The notes: a model not told the origin generated them from the letters alone. A stretch of 64,000 bases of DNA from Pycnopodia helianthoides (GCA_032158295.1 CM063251.1:18787425-18851424); one strand, 5' to 3'; shown: positions 46,901 to 52,860, counted from the first letter of the stretch. Made by a program: numbers and translations.

Positions 46901-49900
46901 TTTTACAAGTTTTTGTCTTACCAATTCTGTAATGTTCCTTTAAAGATGTAGTCAAGTATTAGCAATTATAGACATGAGAAAATAGAATTAGCTGTAGCAA
47001 ACTGATTACCAACCAAAAGGACCTATGGTATAAATTCAAAAAATTGCCTGACATTTTTTACCCTAGCAGAGTCTTTCTCGAAGGCTAAAAGGAAAGGCTG
47101 TGCTAGGGTCCAAACTCAGGCCACTTACTGTATTTTGAATCAATAGACATGTAAACTGATTCTCAGATTGATGAGAATTATGGAAATATTTTGAATCCTC
47201 TATTCTATTTGATTTTAATCTTTAATGTGACCGTTTGTATGTTGTGTGGCCAGAAACAAAACTTGTAATTATTATTGTCTAGAAGAATACATAAATATAC
47301 ATGTATAATTATTTAACAAGAGAAGAAAATTCAATCACTTGATTATGCCACCAAACATTTAGAGCCTAGTTTCAGCCCTGTTTGTCAGCAATGAGTCTCA
47401 CTCCTGTTCTTGAGAACAAACTTATTTATATATTTTTTTCAAACCACCCAAAACATTTGAATGAATGTTGAAATACCAAACCAACTTGGCTACCACGTGT
47501 TGCGTGCAACTCTCAGCTAATGAAAGGTCTTCATTGACCTCAGTGAGGGCGCTGTTTGGGCTTGTGATGTCATATAAAAAAATACTTACATCTGATCTTG
47601 TTTGTGTGTCTGTCTCACTCTCTTCTGACCACTAGGTAGCGAGTTGTCTTCCACCGTTAAGAATTTGACCAGTGATACCAGATATTACTTCTTTCTACGT
47701 GCGTGTACATCAGTTGGTGAAGGTCCTCCATCCAATGTTCTCAAAGTCAGGACACCACGGGAGTCGGATTTTATGGTTCAGCCAGGTCAGAGATCCTAAT
47801 CATAGATGAAATAATTGAATCCAGGATAACGAGTATAAGTCTGTGGGACAAAGTCCCACGGCATCATTGGGTTGGATTCGAACCCACAACCCCCGACTCA
47901 TCGGTGTAAAGTGAAACCAAAACAATATTCCTTGTCCCCACTGCAATTATTTCATCTATTAAATTGTTGCGGTACTCTCTGCTAATTTCAGTGGCATCTC
48001 GTCACCAGGTTTTCTCTGTAGTCTAATGGATAAGATATCTGCTCTAGAATGCCGAGGTTGTGGGTTCGAGTCCCACCCATGTAGTATGCCTGTAGATATT
48101 TTTTCCTCGCAGGATTCAAAAAGCACCGAGTATACAGTGCTTTTCACTTATTTTAGAGTAAATCTAAAATGAGTGTTCAATGAATTCATGTCTCAATTCT
48201 GGAAAGCCTGATTTTCTTGATCAGTTTAGTCCATTAATCTTTTACTGATCAAATGATAAAAACTTGGCGTTCTTGTTAATTTTGTTCCATTTATTCTTTC
48301 TAGACACAGGTGATCAGGTTAAAGATGTTGAGAAAGGCCTTTTCATTGCCATCATCCTAGGCTCCATCTGTATCTTATTCTGCACTCTCATCGTTGCAAT
48401 ACGATACAAGTAAGTGAAACTATTTAGGGTTGTGTTTCTCCGTTTATTTTCCCAAAATTTTCCTGAAAATGTTCTTTAGAACATAGAAAGCTACACCGCA
48501 TACTTTTGTGTCCCTTGGTTGGTGGCTGGTCGCTATTAATAATGGACCTTGCCTTTGGCTCAGTCCGGTTTTAGCGGCCAGCCACCAACCCAGTCATTTC
48601 CACGCAGTGAAGACCGGCTCCTCACACTGTTATTGCCTGAATATTATTATTATTATTATTAGGCCCACTTAAAAGTGTTGTTTGTACAGGGTAGCCCCAT
48701 CAGTGTGCAAACACTGTTCTTTCTGTTTGCCCAATTACCAATACTTTAAGAACAATGAAAATGACACTATAGAAATATAACTTAATCTACTATACAATAA
48801 AAAACAAAGATATTGACTAAATAGGGAGACTGCCAACGTAGGGCCATATACATTGTAGGTCAGTTGGTAGAGCAACAGCACGTAAACCAGCATGACAATT
48901 TTTCTATGTTCACCTTAAATTGGTTTATATGTACCCATTTATTTCCCCTGGTGGTTTATTATTACACGGTTTCTTCTGGAGCTGATTTGACTGATAAGGC
49001 GCTGGTATGAGACTTTTCTTATTATTACTTCTTATTATTATTGACCATCTGTTAAGTCTTATGTTTTGGTAAGTTTTTGTAAATGCTCGTAAAATTGATT
49101 TGTTTTTTCTTCTTCTGTGCCATCACTTCATGCTGTTTTAGGAGATACCAGTTTACTCGACAGGAACAGTTGGCTAGGGTGTGGAATGGTGGTAATCGTA
49201 CCAGCAGGGTTACTGTGTCACGTCTTGCTCAGGGTAGCGGAGTCGACATTGAACTGAATGCCATGAGTCCCATGTTGAGCGGGGAACCAGTTAGACAGTT
49301 TGGACCTCCAAACACCGAGGTACGAAAAAAGATTGATCCAAAAACGGACGTTTCACAATACAGTGCGCCCTCTTACAGTTTACCCCGGAGAGGTAATTTT
49401 GTCAAAAAGTGGTCGACCCAAAGTAATCACACTTGCAACTAGCGCCTCTCGGGCAGTTTGGGACATCAAATGGCTAAGATGAAGGTGAATCACACTCACC
49501 AGCCTCACAAAAAATATCATCTTGTGCTGTAATAGTACAACTTTGCTTCTTTGCAAGCCATGAACGAACGTAAAGAATCGTTGTCATGTGGCCGATACTG
49601 CAAGACAGCTAAAAAGTTATGTCAACCTTTCGCTCGGCCCCAGCGGCCTATCCAGGACCGCTGGGATGGGCTAATCAGCTTGCACAGATTCTTGTTCAGG
49701 AAGTACGTCATGCGTGCAGTGCTTGCAGTGTGAGTGTGATGCATGATGGGACTGAGCATGGGACTGAGCATTAACGTTAACGATACGTTTGCCCATCCCA
49801 GCGCCTTTGGTTTTAAGGCAAGGCGCTGGGGACGAGCGAATGTCAACCTTTCCCATGATGCTCTTCCTGGGCAAACTGTAGAGGGCGCATTATATGCAAA

Positions 49901-50818
49901 TCACATGTATTTTCTTGGCTTTTCATCTGTATCGTGCAACTGTATCAAGTCTTGCGTGTTTTTTTATCATTGGTCCTAATTAAAGTGCGCAGTTTCGTTT
50001 TCAGAATTGTTAAAACAACTTACATAAGAACTTGCAGTAAACCATGAGACTTGCGCAGTTTATTAGAAAGAGCATATTGTCTGAAACATCTTGATATTTT
50101 TTTTTTTAGATTTAGAAACTTTATACACACCACTGTTTCCAGGAACATATGCCAGCATAATGTAATTATTTTATTCACAATAATGCTTGAATCTCAGGCT
50201 TGTCTCTCATGTGTCGAATACAATGATAAACAATGGTGACGGCAACCAAAAGTGGATGCTCTGAAGTTTTTCCGAGCATTCAAAAACGTCTGCCATTATT
50301 TAGGTTGGAAAAGTTTTGCTGAAAAAGACATCTCCAACATAAAGTGGTTAAGTTCTGTTTGTGTCTCAAAATGGCTTCTTTTCTGTTGATATCATAATTT
50401 GTTCAATTAGGTTCGTTGTGAGTCACCATTGCTGGGCATCCGTCGTCGTCCTGTGTCAGATTCAGTCATTAAGGATGACTTTCCAATACCTCATGATCAG
50501 GTTGAAACAACTCCTCATAGTACCTCTGTGGTACCCCAAGAAGATTCTCTGGGGCAATACAGTCGCACCTTACCCAGCAGGCCAGAGTGTGGAGCCCCGG
50601 TACCACTCAGACACAAGTACCCGACGTGTAGTGCCTCGTTGCCAGAGTCTGGTTCCGAAGATGGAGCCGATACCTCAAGTCGTTGGACACCACTGAGGGA
50701 GAGTACCAGCGGAGACAGTGGTCTTATTGGAGATTTAGAGTTCCCCATTGAGGATACGAGTCCGGATTTTATTGAGAAAGTGTTACGAGAATACCACCTT
50801 GGCATCCACCCTGTATAA
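22789..50818 (+). CDS. Protogenin/IGDCC-like receptor (DCC family), 5'-partial, 17 exons
   Basis: This is a type I membrane protein of the DCC/neogenin/protogenin family, cell-surface Ig-FN3 receptors used in axon guidance, adhesion and early neural or mesodermal development. Joining the 17 exons listed below gives an uninterrupted frame of 1,015 residues ending in TAA. Domains in order: Ig2 (about 1-95, Cys25/Trp38/Cys74), Ig3 (about 97-196, Cys128/Trp139/Cys175), Ig4 (198-286, Cys221/Trp233/Cys266), FN3-1 (287-381), FN3-2 (382-484), FN3-3 (485-578), FN3-4 (579-676), FN3-5 (677-775), transmembrane helix (797-818) and cytoplasmic tail (819-1015). Many N-glycosylation sequons (NGS, NSS, NIT, NLT, NYT, NFS) lie before the helix and none is needed after it. 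Five FN3 domains fit protogenin/IGDCC3/IGDCC4 better than DCC or neogenin, which have six. Signal peptide and Ig1 are upstream of what I can find. All domain borders fall at phase-1 introns, typical of shuffled Ig/FN3 modules. The choice among protogenin, IGDCC3 and IGDCC4 is open. Confidence 0.9.
23158..23703. repeat. 104-bp minisatellite, five and a fraction units, in an intron
   Basis: CTAGGGTCAGG recurs at 23185, 23289, 23393, 23497 and (as CTAGGATCAGG) 23601, an exact 104-bp period. Each unit contains ACCACCATAATCAGAG, CCAACAGT and GGGTGTTGAGTTACTGAATG. Neighbouring units share variants (GGTCTTGC in two adjacent units), indicating unequal exchange or local conversion. Confidence 0.95.
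23704..26359. other. Intron sequence with low-complexity and degenerate repeats
   Basis: No exon seen. It contains (AAGAT)n at 23754-23777 followed by an AAAACTTTATTATCCCA motif typical of retroposon ends, a poly-C run at 24384-24402, a degraded GGGCCC-type element at about 25830-25960 and a triplicated TTTGGGGTCGCAG word at 26108-26142. A frame at 25406-25666 starts with a hydrophobic stretch but has no splice or domain support. Confidence 0.5.
26360..26606 (-). repeat. Dispersed repeat, inverted partner of 13638-13925
   Basis: Reads ACAGCCCAAGTTTTTGCCAA, AAGCCATAAATGCAAA, AATGTTGAATTTGG and GCTAACATTCGGC, the reverse complement order of 13638-13925 with moderate divergence. Confidence 0.7.
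26626..26787. repeat. Foldback element with about 78-bp arms
   Basis: Left arm begins AATAACAGTGCGATGAGCCG and right arm ends CGGCTCATCGCACTGTTATT. The arms are almost perfectly complementary with a very short loop. A half copy (one arm plus part of the other) lies at about 48511-48640, also in an intron, and a 20-bp remnant at 27228-27243. Probably a mobile foldback family. Confidence 0.9.
26788..28227. other. Intron sequence, nothing recognised
   Basis: AT-rich, with a poly-A tract near 27087 and (AAAT)n near 27325. No exon-like frame before the acceptor at 28227. Confidence 0.5.
28228..28505 (+). CDS. Exon b: second half of Ig2 and first half of Ig3
   Basis: The exon enters in phase 2 (AG+A gives Arg50) and ends in phase 1, 278 bp. 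It completes Ig2 with the signature DAGDYQC (Cys74) and starts Ig3 with LILAGPKN, VLEC (Cys128) and NITWSW (Trp139). The stretch ILAGP(K/Q)N is what I expect at the start of Ig3 in vertebrate DCC/protogenin relatives. Two extra cysteines, Cys97 and Cys104, sit in the Ig2-Ig3 linker. The donor is GTATAC. Confidence 0.92.
28765..28890 (+). mobile_element. tRNA-like SINE copy in an intron
   Basis: Contains CAGTGGTCTAGTGGTAAGAC (A-box region), ATCTGCTCTATAATGGCAAA and TGGTTCGAATCCTACC (B box). Preceded by GTTGCGGTACCCGCTGCTAG, which also precedes the SINE at 47948 (GTTGCGGTACTCTCTGCTAA), so that leader belongs to the element. Confidence 0.75.
29340..29504 (+). CDS. Exon c: second half of Ig3
   Basis: The acceptor is GACAG and the donor a near-consensus GTAAGT. 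Phase is 1 in and 1 out, 165 bp. The exon encodes residues 143-197, including NLELTDLSSRDSGVYTC with the F-strand Cys175, an NTT sequon and the G strand ARLQI. It splits Ig3 in the middle, as exon a/b does Ig2. Confidence 0.92.
30793..31059 (+). CDS. Exon d: complete Ig4
   Basis: A single 267-bp exon, phase 1 in and 1 out, encodes the whole fourth Ig domain (residues 198-286): LHC (Cys221), KVSWYLNG (Trp233) and NDQGIYQC (Cys266) followed by LLKVIVP. Unlike Ig2 and Ig3 it has no internal intron. The acceptor tract contains a run of cytosines at 30771-30781 just upstream of TTTTTAG. Confidence 0.94.
31060..33966. other. Large intron after Ig4, first part
   Basis: No exon seen in this part of the 4,988-bp intron. 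It holds a degenerate dispersed repeat at 31130-31220 (CATTGCCTTGGTGCCCCTT) and another at about 32720-32935 related to 52570-52850 (TTGTCATTTGATTGGAGGAT, TTCACCGTGCA, ACGCTAGA). Confidence 0.5.
33967..34332. mobile_element. MITE family C (GTATACG ends, TTAA edges)
   Basis: 366 bp, left TTAAAGGGAAGGTATACG and right CGTATACTTTGCCTTTAA, an imperfect inverted pair of about 18 bp with TTAA at both edges. The interior includes TTTTCACAGGTTAGTTTTAT, a weak match to the shared core of the other TTAA families. No coding capacity. Confidence 0.8.
34745..35056 (+). mobile_element. 3' end of a non-LTR retrotransposon (L2/CR1-like), truncated
   Basis: The + frame contains SLTNFKSQLKTFPFWS, which resembles the C-terminal tail FKxxLKTxLF found at the end of reverse transcriptase ORFs in L2/CR1-type LINEs. 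About 65 bp after the frame stops, the sequence ends in TTATTATTATTATTA (35039-35053), the short repeat tail such elements use. It is 5'-truncated, as most LINE copies are. Confidence 0.6.
35157..35354 (+). mobile_element. GGGCCC-ended MITE, intact copy in an intron
   Basis: About 198 bp, left CTGGGCCCAATTTCATAGAG and right CTATGAAATTGGGCCCTGG, with the interior TGTCACATGTAGCATCTGTG typical of this family. Confidence 0.88.
35762..35817 (-). mobile_element. Half copy of the GGGCCC-ended MITE
   Basis: TTGTTGTGCTTAGCTTGTTT through CTCTATGAAATTGGGCGCAGG is the reverse complement of the left half of the copy at 35157, including its AAACAAGCTAAGC variant. Its partner end is missing. The shared variant suggests it derives from or recombined with that neighbour. 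Confidence 0.7.
36048..36170 (+). CDS. Exon e: first half of FN3-1
   Basis: After a 4,988-bp intron, a strong polypyrimidine tract and TTCAG open this 123-bp exon (phase 1 in, phase 1 out). It reads ENPPDPPYNLTALTL and VLIQWE, the A, B and C strands of an FN3 domain with the conserved Trp310. The donor is GTAAGG. Confidence 0.9.
36457..36618 (+). CDS. Exon f: second half of FN3-1
   Basis: 162 bp, phase 1 in and 1 out, separated from exon e by the shortest intron of the gene (286 bp). It encodes AVRNLHPYTNYTFYMRSIT, the E-F strand region with the tyrosine-corner motif LxPxTxYxFxM, and ends near VVTQTAEG, the G strand. Confidence 0.92.
36793..37735 (+). mobile_element. Non-autonomous DNA transposon, PIF/Harbinger-like remnant
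   Basis: 943 bp with inverted ends GGGTCGATTTCACAAA and TTTGTGAAATCAACCC, flanked by CAG on both sides (36790-36792 and 37736-37738), compatible with a 3-bp target duplication. Subterminal regions carry many TTAGGA/TCCTAA words in both orientations, a plausible transposase-binding array. A short + frame at 37029-37119 reads ALLLLADHKERRELRERLFR, reminiscent of the start of Harbinger transposases, and ends at a TGA, so no intact transposase is present. It sits in the intron before FN3-2. Confidence 0.7.
38017..38177 (+). CDS. Exon g: first half of FN3-2
   Basis: 161 bp, phase 1 in, phase 0 out. It begins VPDVAPLFSLTSTSANAI and DVYWRR, a typical FN3 A-B-C start, then HYRICYQENG for the C' strand. 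The upstream intron carries the Harbinger-like element at 36793-37735. The donor is GTATGG. Confidence 0.9.
38340..38645 (-). mobile_element. tRNA-related SINE, reverse orientation, second family
   Basis: On the minus strand GTTGGCTCAGTGGTTTCCTT resembles an A box and GTTCGAATCC a B box. The (ATT)n run at 38359-38379 would be its 3' tail. The interior GGGAGGAAAAACCC and CAGTCAGGTAGGGA recall a tRNA-derived repeat I remember from deuterostomes, unverified. Confidence 0.6.
38788..38935 (+). CDS. Exon h: second half of FN3-2
   Basis: 148 bp, phase 0 in, phase 1 out. It encodes SSFKIKGLKVATVYDVRMAA, the E and F strands, then GFGPES and the G strand ETVRTTN. The acceptor is CACTAG and the donor GTGATT, which is weak at +4/+5 but is the only junction that keeps the frame into exon i. 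Confidence 0.86.
39040..39250. repeat. Degenerate minisatellite, about 35-bp unit
   Basis: Roughly six units of GACAAAGATGGACGTTTTGA followed by GGCATTGTCTCAG, beginning about 100 bp after exon h. Period is irregular because of small deletions. Confidence 0.8.
39695..40282. repeat. 29-bp minisatellite, about 19-20 units
   Basis: The unit is GTGAGGGTTTCTTAAAGAGG plus CTGCTTAGT. Variants TTAGTAAAG, TTCTGAAAG and CTGATTAGT alternate in blocks. It lies in the FN3-2/FN3-3 intron. Two further degenerate units appear at about 40530-40575 after 250 bp of unrelated sequence, so the array has been interrupted. Confidence 0.93.
40655..40860 (+). mobile_element. tRNA-like SINE, third type
   Basis: GCTCAGTTGGTAGAGCATCT (40743-40762) is a strong A-box/D-arm match and GGGTTCAAATCCC (40784-40796) a perfect B box, 41 bp apart start to start. 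The acceptor stem does not close and there is unrelated sequence on both sides, so I call a SINE rather than a tRNA gene. A fragment of the same type (TCAGTTGGTAGAGCAACAGC) is at 48860-48879. Confidence 0.65.
40897..41082 (+). CDS. Exon i: first part of FN3-3
   Basis: 186 bp, phase 1 in and 1 out. It reads VPLKYPLDIPKVLNDTKLVV then TWSEP with the conserved FN3 tryptophan, and ends EYVFTDL just before the E-F turn. The acceptor is TCCCAG and the donor GTATGT. The intron before it contains the 29-bp minisatellite and a tRNA-like SINE. Confidence 0.9.
41137..41463 (+). mobile_element. MITE family D copy 1 (AGACCATGTGACC ends)
   Basis: Left end TAGACCATGTGACCTGTGAC, right end AGGTAACTTGGTCTATAA, an imperfect inverted pair. 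About 327 bp. The second copy at 53857-54182 is collinear, including TGAATTTATGTGA and TATGAGACAAAATGTAAA-like words. Confidence 0.75.
41811..42043. repeat. 115-bp direct duplication
   Basis: AATAGTTGTTTTCCTTTGAA occurs at 41811 and 41926 and the two 115-bp units differ at only a few positions. Each contains AAGCCCTGTCTTGACAAAGG and TTGTTGTTGTCTTGTGAGAA. Confidence 0.92.
42070..42290 (+). repeat. Dispersed repeat related to 50180-50240 and 51690-51920
   Basis: GAATACAATGATAAACA (also near 50216), CTGGAATCAGGGATTA (also at 51778) and GGGTGAAA link the three places. A poly-C run at 42209-42224 interrupts this copy. Confidence 0.6.
42621..42716 (+). CDS. Exon j: last part of FN3-3
   Basis: The shortest coding exon, 96 bp, phase 1 in and 1 out. 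It completes the FN3 E-F-G strands as LPGSVHTFELKAYNDCGLGA, which matches the family pattern LxPGTxYTFxVxAYNxxG. The acceptor is TTCACAG and the donor GTGAAC. Confidence 0.91.
43078..43325. mobile_element. Inverted-repeat element with CTATAAGGTCGTTAG ends
   Basis: 248 bp, left CTATAAGGTCGTTAGTGCA and right TGCAACTAACGACCTTATAG, nearly perfect over 19 bp. The outer TA on both sides could be the target duplication. The interior has no coding capacity. Confidence 0.78.
43407..43599 (-). mobile_element. GGGCCC-ended MITE, reverse copy in an intron
   Basis: Left GGGTCCAATTTCATAGAGC and right GCTCTATGAAATTGGGCCC. Internal words (GGTAACCTTATTCTGGTAAG) are in the orientation opposite to the 11871 copy. 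Confidence 0.87.
43862..44027 (+). CDS. Exon k: first half of FN3-4
   Basis: 166 bp, phase 1 in, phase 2 out. It encodes WPAPQNVQAFALSSTSIQMN followed by WDSS (conserved Trp) and YEVDYRPTSD, the A to C' strands of an FN3 domain. The donor is GTAATC. Confidence 0.89.
44510..44637 (+). CDS. Exon l: second half of FN3-4
   Basis: 128 bp, phase 2 in, phase 1 out. It encodes SVILKKLKPFTIYTLKVRLN, the E-F region, and EVYCKTMED, the G strand. I placed the start at 44510 because the earlier AG at 44484-44485 would run into a TAA in this frame before reaching the domain, while TTTAAAG at 44503-44509 follows a good pyrimidine tract. The donor is GTAAGA. Confidence 0.88.
44675..44890. mobile_element. 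Retroposon-like dispersed repeat
   Basis: Contains GTCCTTGAGCAAGACTCTTG, AGGAGTAAATGGGTACCT and ATGGTTAGCAACC, a word order that I recall from abundant short retroposons in marine deuterostomes. A degenerate relative (TATCCTTGAGCAGGACACTT) is at 3209-3228. Confidence 0.45.
44847..45540 (+). repeat. About 200-bp direct duplication followed by a retroposon-like 3' tail
   Basis: AATGCGATTGTAATACATTT occurs at about 44889 and 45108, and the following sequence through AGTAATTGATATTTTATTTT and TACATGT is duplicated almost exactly. Downstream, GTTGAAATAAATGTTCCATT at 45510-45529 contains AATAAA and resembles the end of a LINE. No reverse transcriptase frame remains. Confidence 0.6.
45614..45790 (+). 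CDS. Exon m: first half of FN3-5
   Basis: 177 bp, phase 1 in and 1 out. It reads VPSAPVNFSAKPLDAHTVSV then AWRPPLNPNG and IKAYTIVY, close to the canonical opening of the last FN3 domain in this family, with an NFS sequon. A basic, Gln-rich C'-E loop (DNQQQDRQEP) follows. The donor is GTAAGG. Confidence 0.93.
45826..46370 (+). mobile_element. tRNA-like SINE split by an internal insertion
   Basis: The first half ends TGGTGGTCTAGTGGCAAGAC (45879-45898) and the second half resumes CTCTAGAATGGCAAAGGTCA then GGGGTTCGAATCCC (46309-46342). In intact copies these two parts are contiguous. The roughly 400-bp insert starts ATAATAATAATAA and has CCAAAGGCCTTACAATAAAA, resembling the 7128-7290 repeat in reverse orientation. 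Confidence 0.7.
46549..46942 (+). mobile_element. MITE family A copy 4, in the FN3-5 intron
   Basis: 394 bp, ends TTAAAGGAACATTACAGAAT and ATTCTGTAATGTTCCTTTAA, same orientation as the copies at 18194 and 20383. Preceded at 46420-46525 by a fragment of the long-armed element seen whole at 63277-63725 (AGTCCTTATGAAAGTGGACA). Confidence 0.88.
47636..47785 (+). CDS. Exon n: second half of FN3-5 and membrane-proximal stalk
   Basis: 150 bp, phase 1 in and 1 out. It encodes VKNLTSDTRYYFFLRACTSV and GEGPPSNVLKVRTP, the E-F-G strands, followed by a short stalk rich in charged residues. The donor GTCAGA lacks the usual A at +3 but keeps the frame into the transmembrane exon. Confidence 0.9.
47948..48140 (+). 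mobile_element. tRNA-like SINE, best-preserved copy
   Basis: Leader GTTGCGGTACTCTCTGCTAA, A-box region GTAGTCTAATGGATAAGATA, ATCTGCTCTAGAATG, B box GGGTTCGAGTCCC (48062-48074) and tail GAGTATACAGTGCTTTT. It lies in the 518-bp intron before the transmembrane exon. Confidence 0.78.
48304..48409 (+). CDS. Exon o: transmembrane helix
   Basis: 106 bp, phase 1 in, phase 2 out. After an acidic juxtamembrane stretch (DTGDQVKDVEK) comes a 22-residue hydrophobic segment, residues 797-818, beginning GLFIAIILGS and ending TLIVAI, then RYK as a stop-transfer signal. The acceptor is TTTCTAG and the donor consensus GTAAGT. Confidence 0.93.
48511..48640. repeat. Partial foldback element related to 26626-26787
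   Basis: GGTTGGTGGCTGGTCGCTAT, then CGGCCAGCCACCAACCCAGTC and CACGCAGTGAAGACCGGCTC match the 26626 element, but the outermost part of the left arm is missing. A (TTA)n tract follows at 48644-48661. Confidence 0.75.
49142..49319 (+). CDS. Exon p: proximal cytoplasmic tail
   Basis: 178 bp, phase 2 in, phase 0 out. It encodes RYQFTRQEQLARVWNGG and a stretch ending FGPPNTE (residues 822-880). The donor GAG/GTACGA is the one that joins in frame to the last exon. A second GTAATT donor at 49393 would leave phase 1 and produce a stop a few codons into the final exon. If the intron is retained, the frame runs on for 41 codons to a stop at 49440-49442. Confidence 0.84.
49628..49840. repeat. Foldback element in the last intron
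   Basis: TTTCGCTCGGCCCCAGCG pairs with CGCTGGGGACGAGCGAA, and the inner CCGCTGGGATGGGC pairs with GCCCATCCCAGCG. The loop is about 120 bp. The arms are locally CG-rich against an AT-rich background. Confidence 0.75.
50411..50818 (+). CDS. Exon q: distal cytoplasmic tail and stop
   Basis: Coding part of the terminal exon: phase 0 in, 135 codons plus TAA at 50816-50818. The sequence is Ser/Thr/Pro-rich with short basic (GIRRRPVSDS) and acidic (LEFPIEDTSPD) patches and ends DFIEKVLREYHLGIHPV, which could form a short amphipathic helix. I do not recognise the P1-P3 motifs of DCC, which agrees with a protogenin/IGDCC assignment. Confidence 0.86.
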   Translation, partial: VRCESPLLGIRRRPVSDSVIKDDFPIPHDQVETTPHSTSVVPQEDSLGQYSRTLPSRPECGAPVPLRHKYPTCSASLPESGSEDGADTSSRWTPLRESTSGDSGLIGDLEFPIEDTSPDFIEKVLREYHLGIHPV

Positions 50819-52171
50819 CATTGAAACGTTAAAAGATAAATTGTCAGGGATTTAAGAATGCTCAGCTTTTTCTGTACTCTGAAATAGTTGACTTAAAAGA
50901 GCACCTCAGGACAAAAACATCTGAATACCTCGATGAGAAAAATGAATATTGATGTAATAATGAGGTCTGAGTGAGGAATGAATCTTGGGTTGGTTTTTTT
51001 CAGAGGCTTCAAGATTTTTTGTTGGCACCTTTTTTTCTTCAGAACAGGCAAGTGTTGATAAACGTCAGTTTCTCAGACAGTTCCATCATTAATATAGACT
51101 CCTCATGCAACTTATTGTCGAAGTTCACCATAAATGCTGCAGTTGATAATGGCTGGCCACGTCGGACATTACATTGACTTTGATATTAAAGCTTCACAAA
51201 GAGACATTGATGCAGTTTGGAAATATGGTATTCAGAAGGATGAGTTGATGCAGTAACCAAGATGTTTCACAAGATGTTGATGTCACCTCCTACTCAGGGA
51301 ATAAGATTATATGGAGGTTGTCTTGTCATCATGGGAGTCAAGATGGACAGGAAAGCATTGTTTTGTTATCAGGTCTTAAACTTTGATAGATAATATATAT
51401 GAACCAATTATGAGGAATTAACCAGTTAACCCTGGGACCTTCTATTTTTTTAACTTCCAACCTGATGAGATTATTTTCTCAGAATTGCCGGAATCATTTT
51501 TCTTTGAGAGTATCGCTGGCACAAGGACACCGAAGCCAAGAGAAAAATAATCCCATTTGATGCACCAGGATTTTTTCCTTCTCTTCTAAGGAGAAAAACA
51601 TATTTATTCAAATTCTTGTTCGAGAGACATGGCTGCCAATTGGGTCCATGGCTGGAACCAAGGCTGGAATCTTAAGTCTGCTGGTAACCATTGAGCCTAA
51701 ATACACTGAAATACAACGGTGGAAGCCTCTCGATGCCACGTAGTCCTCTTCCTACAAAAAAAAAAGACAAAGCGGCCTGGAATCAGGGATTACACAATAG
51801 CAGCAGCCTCACAAAGGGCAGAAATTCCAGCATTATTTCTACCTCCATCTCTCCTCTCTGCGTGGGTGAAAAGGAAGCGTTGCATCGAGAGTAAGTGTTG
51901 TGTGCCCCACTCTGTAGTGGTAAGTACTGATGACCTTTTGCCGTTGTCATCCAATGTGACACCAAAATACAGAAGTCCCATTTCCCCGGCATTCATCAGG
52001 GGAACACGTCATCGGAAAGTTAACTGGTTAACCTCTCATTTGTACAATACAAAAACAGGTTTTTAACCAATTCTCTGTCAGAATTTACAGGGATTTAAAA
52101 ACTGCCTAAGATAATAATGGCAGGTGGTGTTTTTTTTATTGTTTAAAAAAAATTTTTTTTTTTTAAATAAA
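50819..52171 (+). other. Probable 3' UTR (minimum extent to a polyadenylation signal)
   Basis: Non-coding sequence continues directly from the stop codon in the last exon. AATAAA occurs at 52166-52171 just after a T-rich/A-rich stretch and is the first good polyadenylation signal. Further AATAAA motifs at 53164, 53675 and 57068 mean the true end could lie downstream. Part of the segment (about 51480-51910) is a dispersed repeat also seen near 41811-42270. Confidence 0.4.
51480..51920 (+). repeat. Dispersed repeat in the probable 3' UTR, related to 41811-42290
   Basis: TTTTTCTTTGAGAGTATCGC parallels TTTTCCTTTGAAAATATCGC at 41935, followed by GGCCTGGAATCAGGGATTAC (51776) parallel to GTCTGGAATCAGGGATTAAA (42183). 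If the 3' UTR reaches 52171 this repeat is part of the mRNA. Confidence 0.55.
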
Positions 52172-52569
52172 TATAATGTAAGGGTATTTTATTCAAGACC
52201 CACTGCTACTGTATATACATAGATAGATGGTGCATACAGTGGGAACATAAAGCACTACCGTATTTAACTGAAATCTCCCTTTAGGTGTACCTCATTATTG
52301 TATATAGCATTAATATGCAGTTGGAAAAAAAACTGCGTGTATTACATTTTAAGCTGTGCTAAATAATGGTTCATTCTCTCAAAGTGCTGTTTGAAGTTCT
52401 ATTTTTCAGTTGTCTTGTTTTGCCCCTTTTTTTTAATGGGTGGGATTGAAGAGAAGTTGTCATGGGACGATATGACAGTTGGTTTGTCATTTGAGTCTCA
52501 TCACATAAACAGCCTGCATTGTTGCGCTTCCATACGCTGTAACTAACTGTTAAGAAGGATTTATATAAC

Positions 52570-52860
52570 GCCCAAGTAGTTCATTGTCATTTGATTGGAG
52601 GATTGTTGTGTCACGTGACATGCATTATTCAAACCATTACAAAGCCTCCGTCATAAAAAAAAACGTGCATTTTTGGGACTATTCACCGTGCATTTTTCAT
52701 CCCATCCTTGCTGACTATTGGACGCTAGACCAAACCACGCGCTTGCCTGAGTTATACACCGCAGTACAACACGCCCTCCTAGTGGACGCTAGACCACACC
52801 ACGCGCTTGCCTGAGTTGTACACCGCAGTACAACACTCCCTCCTAATGGATGCCACAACA
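52570..52860 (+). repeat. Dispersed repeat with internal 64-bp duplication
   Basis: TTGTCATTTGATTGGAGGAT and TTCACCGTGCATTTTTCATC link it to 32720-32935. GGACGCTAGACCA occurs at 52720 and 52784, so a 64-bp block containing CACGCGCTTGCCTGAGTT is tandemly duplicated in this copy only. Confidence 0.7.

Noticed and set aside
22789..50818. Assignment to DCC or neogenin
   Set aside because: Only five FN3 domains are present between Ig4 and the membrane helix, and no DCC P motifs are recognisable in the tail.
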